A stretch of 64,000 nt of DNA from Liolophura sinensis. Its lineage: Eukaryota > Mollusca > Polyplacophora > Chitonida > Chitonidae. A program made the position numbers and the translations under genes. Under the pieces are notes generated by a model. The model was not told where the DNA came from and did no database searches. It worked only from the letters and a program-made list of their open reading frames with translations. Shown piece after piece: positions 1 to 12,500 of the stretch (position 1 is its first letter; each line of letters starts with the position of its first letter). The stretch spans positions 20,733,295-20,797,294 of the forward strand of contig NC_088298.1 in NCBI RefSeq assembly GCF_032854445.1, given 5' to 3'.

Positions 1-417
1 ATGCCTTAAAAGAGAATAGACATCACTTTCACAAAACTTTGTAAATAGAAATTTCAATAAATCTTCAGAGGAAATAATTTTATCAAAACACCGTAACAGC
101 AGAAGGCCACAAGGAGAATTAAGCTTAATCTGTAAATCGACGCTAATTTTATGGAATTTTTTCAGCCGATAATAACCATGCTGAAAGAGCTTTAGTACCG
201 GATGCTGATTAGTTGTTAAAACCATGTAATTTAGTTATAATATGTGATCTACTGTAAATCGCATCCCACTAAAGGTGATTTTTCACCCATCTAGTACAGC
301 ATTGTGATTAACTGGTTACTTTTTTAACTAGATTCCAAGACATTTTTTTGGTCATTTACGTATTGAAAGCTTGATATAGCAGGTTCTGTGATGGTGGATC
401 CTGGACTCGACACTCAC

Positions 418-510
418 CTGCAAAGTGGCGCCCTCCAAGACGATGGATTCTCGCACTCGAACCCCAGCTCCCACCACAACATTTTTACCGATCGTTACAT
501 TAGGGCCGAG
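418..510 (-). CDS. GMPPA: GMPPA exon 9 (residues 301-331)
   Basis: The acceptor is caatag and the donor gtgagt. It encodes [16 protein letters not shown] and [12 protein letters not shown], classic hexapeptide beta-helix repeats. The next exon would continue with the EHTC-like segment but is not within 1-417, where I see only AT-rich intron. Confidence 0.95.
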
Positions 511-3500
511 CTATTGGACAAGATCACATAAATTACAGTTTCTGATGTCCTCACAATACCAACACGAATTAGAGAAGTTTAAGACTCGATGACTTACTGC
601 TTAGTCAGGTATTATTTAATGAGACAAAACATTTTCATAGAGTAAGAAAGCATTGAAAGAGAACTTTGGGATAAAAATAATAAAGTACTGTATTTGATCT
701 CAAATTTTGTCCAAAGACTAATTTACTAAGTTTGCCCGATTCCCTAAGCTCTGTTGATTTTAAAATCAAGAAAGATGTTTTAAGGTTTGTTGAGAAAAAC
801 AGGATCATATGTCTAGACACTGCTTTGCTTCTGTCCGGTTACTTCAAAATCTGAGAATTAACCAGTTCATGTTTTTTAACTCCTTGTTTTCATTCATTGC
901 TTTTTCTCTTAATGTTTCCTGTCATTTCAAAAGCGCACTGTTTTGCTGACCTCTTGAGAAAATGACAAGTGGTTTTCAGCAAGAACTTATTATACCTCTT
1001 GGCCAGTGAATTCGGATGAATCAGTCTACTTACAGTTGCTGAAGGATCTACAACGGCTGTGGCATGTATTAAGACGTCCCCGATTATCCTCGGCATTTTC
1101 TCTCCGCCCTTTGCCAGGAGATCTGGGTGAGTCCGGTTATAAATGGCCAGGTAATGCCGATTTGCATAAATAGCAGCGCTGGTTATACCAAAAGTAATAC
1201 AAATACTTAGTTCTACAAAGTATTCCACAGGGAGTTCAAAAAGCCTTTTTTTATTTTTGGGATGCCATACATAATCAAGATGTCACAGTCAAATGTAAGC
1301 AAAATCACACACATTGAGACAACTGAAATTGTAAATGTTTTATCCAATCAGGTGCGAGTTATTCCTATAACCCGATGACGCATCTCTTTCCGCTTACATC
1401 ACCCTAAACCTGTTTCACATTTTCTGTGTCTGGGGTCTGAAAGATGCATCATGTTTCAGGTTACTCTAACATAACCCACCCTAAAGCCTCGCAAGAATTC
1501 CTGATTATACGTTGATTTATTGAGTAACCTGGGGCCTCCGTGGCTCAGTTGGTTAGCGCGCTAGCGCAGCCTAATGACCCAGGAGTCTCTCATCAATGCG
1601 GTCGCTATGAGTTCATGTCCAGCTGACCATAATGCTGGCCGTCGTCGTATGTGAAATATTCTTGAGTACAGTGTAAAACACCAAATAAATAAATAAATAA
1701 ATCGAGTTACCAAGCCTGAGAAAAAAGCCTGTGACAGTTTAGGTCTGTTTTCATCCCTCTTTTTTAACACTTCAGGCTATTTTATTTGTTGTCTTTTCTT
1801 TCCAAGAGATACAGAATTGATGCTGACTGGCTTTCAGCGGAGATAAGGTTTTCATGCAGTCTTTGTCACCTATGAATAAATCTGCTGTATTTAAAACTCA
1901 GCTTAGGCTGGGCATATCCCTTTAAGAACTACAAACTATGTAGCCATGAAATAGTTTTAGAACTCACCCAGCAGACTTGATCTGACTCCAGAATCTGGAC
2001 GTCTGGTAGACATACAACCTTCCTGTGGCTGCCATCGGGACAAACACGTCCTGCTCAAAGTGGATCACTTGTCTCGATGGTGTGTTTGGGTCAAAACTAG
2101 TGGATAAAAGGAGCAGAAATGGAAAATAAAAGGTAATATCACTTTGAAACTGATTTCAGAACTATTACAAAATTATCCCACACATTACACACATATTTTA
2201 CAGAATTATCACTGGCTACACACATACATTTTACAGAATTATCACTGGCTACAGGGATACCTTCTACAGAATAATCATCCTTCTACAGAATTATCCCTGG
2301 CCACACAGATACCTTCTACAGAATTACCACTGGCTATACAGATAACTACTATAGAATTCTTACTGGCTGAACAGATACCTTCTACAGAACAATCGTCCTT
2401 CTAAAAAATTTTCACTGGCCACACAGACACCTACAAAATTACCACTGGCTACAGAGATACCTTTTACAGAATTATTACTAGCTACACAATTACCTTGTAC
2501 AAAGTTATCACCGACTACATGGATACCTTCTGCAGAATTACCACTGTTTACACAGAATTATCACTGTATATCACTGTTTACACAGAATTATCACTGTCTA
2601 TCACTGTCTACACAGAATTATCACTGGCTACACAGGGGTTTTGATGTAACTACACCACACAGGGAAATTTCGAGCTTATCATACAGGAGTTTTACTCTAC
2701 ATGCCAACAAAACATGCAAAAAAACAAAAAACAGAACAGAGCAGCAGAACAAGAGATAGAACTAAACTCAGAAACTACGAAGACATTTTCTTCATGAGAA
2801 GAAAGCCTAAAGATGCCATAACAACAATTTTTGTAAATTACCATACATAAATCTAGAAAAAAGCAATAAAAGTGAAAATTACACAATAGACATCAGACTT
2901 ACATACCTGAATGTGCACACAACATCTCATATCATACAATATAATAAAGGATATACAGCAAAGAGAGCACAACACTCCAGATCTTGCTGGCTTCCTCTCT
3001 GGCTGTACACAGGAAGGTCTGCCAGCAGTCTGCAGATGGTCGTGGGTTTTCGCCCTGGTTCGCCCCACCCATAATGCTGGTTGCCGTCACATAAGTGAAA
3101 TATTTGTGAGTACGGCTTAAAACACCGATCAAATAAATAAATAAATCATGGAAAGCACAACCAGGGATGCAGTGACAGTGTCGTCATTGGCAAATAGGTG
3201 ATAACAAGTAAAATATGGCCTTATCAAGTTACCTCAGTTAGGATTTTACTCTAACAGAGCAGAACCAAATTACCTCCCTTCATGTCACTCTCTCATTTAA
3301 GAGGTGCGTTTGTAGGAGATAGCTTTGGTTAGGTGGGACCACAAAAACCACAAAATGGCTGATTGTTAGTATAAAAGTCCTGGTGGAAGTCCTAGCCTTA
3401 AGACAGCTTTTAATTTTGTAAACCTGTTTGAAGTCCAGAATAAACATTATGCATTTTTTTTTATCCATTTGGAGGTAATCCAAAAATCCTGACCCTAATA

Positions 3501-6500
3501 AAATACAACAGACGGCTTTGGTGAACTCTGTCAGATGTTATACACGTATACTCTATTCTAGTGACCAGCACGGTTAGATGGACCTGTCGCTAAAATTAAG
3601 TTTGTAGTACAATTACTAGTTGCCAACAGCCACACAGTAGTTATCCGCACACTGAGTGCTGGATAAATTGTCTCCTTTAGTCTGAATGTGGACAGTCTTT
3701 TAGGTTTTGCGGGGAATAATTTACCTAGCAAAGTTCTGTTTCCGACAGAGTGGTAAATAACTGATTGTCTATTATAATGTATTGGTGCTCTGAACTGTTG
3801 GCGTGGGTGTTAGGGGTAAATGCCACAGTCTGTATCATGATATCACTGAAAAAGCCACTGCCAGAATCACCTTACTGTCTCAGCTTAAATCTGTACATGA
3901 TTTAAATGTACGAAGAGTATGGGTGTAAAAAAAAATGGGTGTAACAAAAGACATGACATAAAAATTTTCATTGCTGAGGCATATTTTACATTTCTTAATA
4001 CCCGCCACAATATGGCTGAAATATTGCTGATATGGTGTTAAGCCATAATCAATCATTCACTCATTCATTCATTTCTTAATAACCACGTCGTATAACCATG
4101 GCAGCCGTCGTATAAATGAAATATTCTTGAGTACGGCGTAAAACACTGATCAAATCAATCAATAAATAAAATAAATAATAACCACCCTATATTATGCATA
4201 ATTTCCATCAATGGATGGAAATATTCAGAAATTACAGCATTGACAAACTCAAGGGGAGCTAAGGACAAGCTTAGCCCCTCACATTCGAGCTCTCCCTCCA
4301 ACAAAGTTACTTGACAGCTATCACCACTGACGTCATCATGGACATCACCACTGACATCGCCACTGACTTCGCCACTGACATCACCACTAACGTCACCACT
4401 GACATCACCACTGACGTCACCACTGACGTCGCCACTGACGTCGCCGCTGACGTCACCGCTGACGTCACCGCTGACATCACCACTTACGTCACCACTGACA
4501 TCACCACTGACGTCACCATGGACATCACCACTGACATCACCACTGACGTCGCCACTGACGTCACCGCTGATGTCGCCACTGACGTCGCCACTGACGTCAC
4601 CACTGACATCGCCACTGATGTCACCACTGACATCGCCACTGCATCACCATTGACGTCACCACTGACATCACCACTGACATCGCCACTGACGTCACCACAG
4701 TAGGCTACTTTATTTCCAGACTTACTGCTGGGGCCTTCGGGAAACTGCAGTTTAAGGCAATTTTTAATGGCTGTTGTGTTTGTCAGTCGGGAATAAATGT
4801 CTGAGATCTCTATAAATTTGTCTCCAGGTAGTTACATGGTTTTATATGAAATACGTGCCTCACCCTTGCCCTATCCTCCAACCCGCCACTTAAATGAGCT
4901 AAAGCACTGCTAGTGTATGTATGCTTGGTGCTTTAAGTCTTACTTAATAATTTGTTAGTCATATGACAATCAGGAGTCATTAGGTGTGTGTGTATATATT
5001 GTGTCTTCCTATGATGGGGCAACTGAAGTATTATACCAAAGACACCGGACATGACAACCCACCCAGTCACATTTTACTGACACCGGGCCAACCAGTCCTG
5101 TTTCCTTGCTCTAAACTCTCAGCGCTGAGTGCCAAACAAGGCAGCAATGAGTACCATTTATCTAGTCTTTGTTTTGAACCCCAGGTCCCGCAACTTGATA
5201 AGGACACTGGCACTGCTGGTGTTCTACATCAGAAACATGCTATTAAAGACCCATGGTAATCAGCACAACATGTGAAATACTAAACATTAAATAAAATCTG
5301 AACACAGGACATAGCATTTTAAAAAGATAAAATTTTTTCACTTTTTTGGGTCGGGTTAGGGAGGTTGGTGGGTCGGTGGGTGGTGTGGAGGGGGGGGGGG
5401 GGGGGCTGGGAAAACAAATCTAAGCCACCGAACCGGCTGTTAATCAAGCTAAAGTAACAAAATATAAATACACTACATATCAAGCTGAGGAGGCATGTCA
5501 CAAACAAAAACAACACACAGTGGCATGTGCACTGCACGAGCACTGTACAGGAGTATTAGAGAGGTTTCAAACCTAGACGACAAACAGGGGAAATAACTCA
5601 TACCCATTCATGTACCTGTACAGTTCAGGATTACTGGAGAAAAGAATAACATATACTTGATAACGAAAGGGGCACAGAGTATTTATTTATTTATACAACT
5701 GATTGGCGTTTTAAGCCGTACTCAAGAATTAGCAAGTATTGAGACATGAGATTAGGAGCATTGTCATCAAACATATACTTGTATCAATTCACACGGACTG
5801 GAGAGTACTCTTAACAATTTTACAGAGGACAGTGAAGCCATTGATCATTACAACTCCAAATTTCTGAGCTGTCATTCTGTCCTACCTGTAATTCTCTTCC
5901 TGGTTCTTCTGGAAACTGATGGCCAGGGCAGTAAAGATGTCAGGTGAGAACAGGTAAATCCCGCAGTTGATCAGGTTACTAACAAATGTACCAGGCTTCT
6001 CTACGTAATGCATAACCTGTAGGTCAAGATTTGATCAAAGATGCTGCCTTTAATTTAAATTAACATAGGTTGTGAGAACAATTACCGTAACTTTACAAAT
6101 TAGATCTCAAACTAAAATTGCTTTTCAATACAATGCTGGAAAAAGGGGCCACAACTCTACAAGATCTCAAACTAAAATTGCTTTTTAATCCAATGTTGGG
6201 AAAAGGGGCCATAACTCTACAAGTAAGCTCTCAAACTAAAATTGGTTTTTAATACAATGTTGGGAAAAGGGGCCATAACTCTACAAGTAAGATCTCAAAC
6301 TAAAATTGGTTTTTAATACAATGTTGCAATCAGGACTATAGCTCTACAAGAGAGAACAATAACGTCCAGGTATGACTTGAACACAAGTATCCAGAAGATC
6401 CAGTTCCCTGTCCTTGGGGAATTTTTACACAGGTGTTTAGCGAGGGGCATGAGGGAGGGGGTTTAGGAGAAGCCTTTTTCTATACAAGCATGTATACATG

Positions 6501-9500
6501 TATCCTGGAACGTCATTATCTACATACATGTTGAAATTAATACTGTCTTCAAAACTGTGCTAAATTGATATTCTAACAAAAAAAGAAATCAACTGATTGA
6601 CTACTTCATTAATGCCATCTTCCAAAAGATTGTCACTTATGTGATGGCAGTCAGTGTTATGGGCGGCAGAAATCAGAGCCCCTTGGGTAAACCACCAACA
6701 AAGGTAAGACTGCGTAGACAACACAAGCACCATCCACTGATTATTTTCTCCATGACCCCTAGACACTGAGGGTGATGGAGTGTACAAATTCCATGATGAC
6801 CATGATTCAGATGAAATTGGTTACCTAATTCCTGAACCTTTTCATATTTGAAAGAGCAGCTTTCAGTGGAATTTATGCCCATTTTTGGTTTGACTTTGGG
6901 GACAAAACTGCATCGGCTGGGTTAGCCAATTTCACAGGTTCACAAAAAGTATGAGTTTGTTAGTTGAAACAGAATAATGCCTTCAGAATATGTCTGAATA
7001 AACACCTTGCAAACATTTCAAACGACTGAATTTATTTTATTTATTTATCTGATCGGTGTTTTATGCCATACTCAAGAATATTTCACTCATACGACGGTGG
7101 CCACCATTATGGGGCGAGGGAACCGGGCAGAGCTCAGGGGAAACCCATGACCATCCGAAGATTTCTGGCAGACCTTCCCATATATGGCCGGACAGTATGA
7201 TGACATACAAATGACTAGACTGAAGAATACCTCATGCGTTTCCTTGTTCCCCACGATGCAGCCATATGTCAGAGACTGCTGGCGAGTAGCCTGGCAAAAT
7301 AAAACAAAATTATATTTATTTATTTATTTGATTGGTCTTTTATGCCATACTCAAGAATATTTCACTTATACGACGGCAACCAGCGTTATGGTGGGACGAA
7401 ACAATAAAATTATAACCAGCAAACTCTACAAATTTCCAAGCTTTCTAATATTGCGAATATTTTCAATCCTGCGAGAAATTTGAAAAGTGATAACAGAAAG
7501 GCCCAAATGAATTGAGATATAAAACAAACTTTTTTCAATTCATTGAATTCCATAGGTTGAGGACAATATTCATGAAAGAAATAAAATTTCTCCAACCTTT
7601 TTTGGCAAATGACATGATATATGAGAAAAATTACTCATTAACACTTACTAAGTTTTATGACAGCAAAATCATATATTTAAAATCTTAGGCAATTTTATAA
7701 TAAAAATCTCCACCAGTGGCAGCATTGTTAAAATCTGAATCTAAAATAAATCCATGGCATTTCTTTTGGAAATCCCAATAAAACAAAAACGAACTAACCT
7801 CAGTGGCCATGATGGTGGCATTTGTTCCGTCTCCTTTCTGTCGGTGAAACTCCAGCATTTCACACAAGGGGAAGTCACTGCAGACATCAGCGTTCATCAC
7901 AAAAAAATACTCTGGATTCCCTGCGAGGATTTGATCGCGGAAGTGGTAGATCCCACCTGCTGTTCCAAGGGCAGTGTACTCCTGCAAGTACCTGAAAGAC
8001 AAACATGTTTCCGAAGCTTAGAACGATCCCTTCCATAAATTCCACATTACAACAGCAGAGTGCCATTCCAGCGAGACGACGACATTCCAAATAAAATATT
8101 ATCATGTTTATGGGATATTAATGGGTCCAAAGCCATAAGTCTAGAAATCAGATCTCCAACTAAATCGCTTTTCAATACAATGTTTGAAAAAGCACCATAA
8201 ACTCCACAAATTTATTAGATCTCAAAAATGAATTGCTTTTCCATAAAATGTTGCAAAACGGGTCTTGGTTCTAGAAAATAGATCTCGAACTATATTTTTT
8301 TTCAATACAATGTTTGCAAAAAGGATCATATACTCGACACATTTATTAGATCACAAACTAAATTGTTTTTCAACACAATTTTGGAAAAAGGGGCCATAAC
8401 TGTACAAGTAAGATCTCAAACTAAAATTGCTTTTCAATACAATGTTGAAAAAAGGACTATAACTACAAATTAGATCTCAATCTAAATTATTTTCAAATAC
8501 AAGTATCTGAAGTTGCAGATTCTACATCATCCAATTTCTATGTTACTATGGCAACACAAAAATACCGACATGACCGAAAAGCGTGGCAAAACTGAATCTA
8601 TACAAGTATGGAGAAGATATTGTGAATTTTATTAAACATCAATAAGTCCCTGTCACCCATGCCACCCATTCACATTTAGACACATTCCCCCAGTGAGCCC
8701 ACAATACTAAGTTCATGCCACAGGAGTTCATGTTGGCTTCTTTTATGGTCATACTTAGGGAGGTCTGCCAGCAACATGCAGATGGTCATGGGCTGTCCAC
8801 GGGATCAGCTCAGTTTCCTCCCACCCTATTATTATAAAAGAGAAACATTCTTGAGTACGTTGTAAAACATCAATCAAATAAATAAACAAGACATAAAATC
8901 TCCCACTCATCCTGATATAGGTCACCAAAACCCACCCCGCTTCCCCCCATCCCTGACAAAAAACACACGCACACACAGGTAGAGACAAAGTTAATCTTTA
9001 AAACCTCACCTGATCTGTATTCTGAAGGTTTGCTGAGCCGTCTGTATAAACGAGTTGAGCGCATCGTTTGATTGGTAGAAGCCGATCAGTAGAATCTCTC
9101 TGAGGTCTGGCACCTGTTCAAATAACAACCAAAGTCACCTAGCTCCATATTAAGTGCTCTTCATTTACTTTTTCAGATCCTGATTGACAATTTGACATAC
9201 ATATGCATACATTAACTCTTCTCCTGCCAACTCTTTCCAATAGTTTGAACAAGCAGACTCATCACAGCTGCCAAGACAAGAGCTTAGCACACCTGATGTA
9301 AAAATTAACAACAGTTGATGTGAGGAGAATCCAGATGCATACTTGAGACACTTGATATCTCCTTGCTTTCAGTATAAATAAAGGGCTTTAGATTACCTTA
9401 TTTCTTTAACCTTTTTTGAATTTTAGCTAGGCAATTTACCCACCTGAACTTTTTCTTTATTTATTTGATTTTTACCCTGTGCTGAAGAATATTTCAGAGC

Positions 9501-12500
9501 CCGTGGGAGACCCATGAGCACCTGCAGGTTGCTGCAAGACCTTCGTATATACATGACAGGAAAGGAAGCCAGCATGAGCCCACAGCGATCACACTGGTGA
9601 CAGGCTCCTTGGTCATTGTGCTGTGCTAGCACGATAACCACTTAGCCACAGTGGACCTCACTTAATCTTTTGATTATGGTGATAAATTATTTGATCAGTA
9701 TCAGAGCTTAACAACAAATATAATCACTCCAGTCCAGGCAGAAGAAGAATGGCCTTAATAATGATTGAAATGTAAAGTATAAAATATTTGTACTGACTGT
9801 CAAATGGTTTCCAGAAAAATATATATATTCATGTACATGTACATAACAAAAGAGCAGCCGTACGCGGGAAGGTCTTCAGCAACCTGCGGATGGTTGTGGG
9901 TTTCCCCCGGGCTCTGCCTGGCTTCCTTCCATCATTATGCTGGCCGCCATCGTATAAGTGAAATACTTTTGAGTACGGCGAAAAACACCAATAAAATAAA
10001 TAAATAAATAAATAAATAACAGAAGAGCAATGGTCTCACCTTGCAGCACGCCTCTATTTGATGATAAATGATAGGGAATCCAGCCACTGGAAATAGAGGT
10101 TTGGGCATGTCCAGTGACAGGGGCCGGAATCTCGTACCTAGACAAAAAAGTACAGAAGAATCACTGAGTTATTGATTATTTCTTTAATCCTTTACATTTA
10201 GGTATTGACAACATTCTTATTAAGTATAGCACTGTAATTCTTCAACCTTTTCACATGTTTGCAATATGTATTCAAGCATATTCTGAAGTCATTATTCTGT
10301 GTTGAATGATAAAATTATACTTTTTGTGAAGCCCAGAAATTGGTTAATCCAACCCCACCAATGTAGTTTTGCCTCCAAGATCTAATCATAAATGGGCATA
10401 AATTGTACTGAAAGGTAGAGGAATTAGGGTAGATCAATTGTGATATGGGTTTACTCAAATAAAGAGTTATTTCTGAAGGATCACTGGAGCCCAATACTAT
10501 CAATATGCTCCATAGTGTTTCGATAGAAGGAGTGCTATCGTTCATGGACAGATTGAACAAAGGAGTGGGGACCAAAATGTTGTATTCTCAGCCAGGCGGT
10601 AAACATACAAGTACATGTACATGTCATGAGGTTGTGTAACTCACTTTACACATAGTTTACATACATACACGATGCGCTACAACATTGTTTTATGTGTATG
10701 TATATATCATCACATATAAAGCTCATCTTATAACTGAATTATTTACATGCATCCCATTGTGTTCAAGGCAGTCCTAAAAACTAAATGAAGGTACGCTGAA
10801 ATACAGTTTGTAGTACAGCGTTTCAGCCTGACTAACCAAGACGACAGCTTCTTAGACTATTTAAGGGTGAGTATTTCTGTTGCATCTATTTAAATTAAAC
10901 ATCCCCTTATGGCCTTTTAAGCAAAAGAAAACTAAAATATGAAGTAAGGTTCATCATATAAACAACTAAAAACTGTGCGTAAAAATACTTTCATTTACTT
11001 TTTTAGATTTTTTTGGAAGTGTTGAAATACATTCAAGTATATGAATACTATGGTGTCATTTAGGAGCCAAAATGACAGCATCTAGAAACTCTAATGTCAC
11101 ATCACCTTTTTTTTTTCCTGATGTTTATCAGAAGGAAGGAATATTTTGGGAACATTATTTCAGTAATCTTTTAATCATGGGTAAAATGAGTTATTCCAAC
11201 ATTCAGTGTTGTGATTAGAGTTGGCAAAAAACTTGCTTGTATGGTCCATAAAGCCCACCTTAGAATTCACACCTTTATGTAAAAGGTGTATTAACACCTT
11301 TAACTCTTTTCACAAAAATTTAAAAAAATAAATGAAAACATATATATGCTATATCGGAAGCTCTCAGGAATAAATCTCAGACGTCACATTGTCCTTTATT
11401 TACAAAACATTTTTATTCAAACTACGCAGCCAATGTCATTTGGTCTATAGATAAAAACATCTCCAGGGGGACTTAGCTGGGGGGGGGGGGGGGGGGCTTG
11501 GGGGGAGGGTGTGAATTATAGACAGCAGCCTGACAAGAACATCGTCCTATCTTGTCAGGTACAAACTAAATGGTGCTTGTTAAACTTCACTTGGAAATAA
11601 TTTAAGGAATGGTCAAAACACTACTTGGAATCAATAGGTTTTGTAATTTGTCAGTCATGCCATACAGAGTTATTTGTAGGCCATGTACATGATCCACCTG
11701 CTACCTGAATGTCTCTGAGAAGACACTGTAACCAATACAACATGTATGTGGGCATACAGATATACAGGGCAGCCTTGTTTATGTATTGGCCAGACGTCTG
11801 GACTACTTGTTCATTTTTTTATTGTTTTGAACTACTGAAAATACCTAATTGAGACAGCAGCCGTTCACTATGTTAGAAGAAAAGAATGACTGGGATTGAA
11901 GCCTTGCCTATTTAGCTTACCGCATGAGATACATCTAGGTATTTTTTGCCCAGGATCAATAAGCCGAGTCAGCATTTCAGGAGTTTCGCAAATTCATGCA
12001 GGACTGGATGAGTGGGGCCCCTTGTGAACTAATGTGATTTTACAGTAGCTGCCAATGATGCAGGCAGACCCAGCTACCCTTTATATGTACATTCAGTGTA
12101 GAAAGTACCATAAAATCTCACCTTTGAGCTATGTTAGTTTTGCCAGAGCGACCACTCTGTCTCGAGATTCCTGTTATGCTGACTCAGCTTGTACCGTGGC
12201 AATATGGCAATATGGCTGTTTAAAGTCTAGTTTTTAAAGTGAACACGAAGTCTGCAACTATATACACAGAAACAGTGATACAGGACACAGTTATCACACA
12301 AAGATATGTAAAAAAATTATATAAAGATTTGAAAGCCGAGAAGATGAAGTTCAGCGTTGGTGATATGCACTAACGGACAATTTACTCTGAGCAGCCATGT
12401 TGTAAGAGGCCTTATGAACTTGGCCAATCACTATAGTGCTGAAAGCATTACGTGATAATTGACTGTCACGTCGAAAAACCTATTTGCTCTCAATTGTCAG

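Noticed and set aside
890-1228. 112-codon frame as a stand-alone gene
   Set aside because: Only residues within 1034-1178 match GMPPA; the ends run into introns, so it is exon 8.
1531-1560. tRNA gene suggested by GGCCTCCGTGGCTCAGTTGG
   Set aside because: It is the tRNA-derived head of a SINE; no complete cloverleaf and it continues into the SINE body.
4311-4703. 130-codon TDVTTD repeat protein
   Set aside because: Product of a 12-bp microsatellite inside a GMPPA intron.
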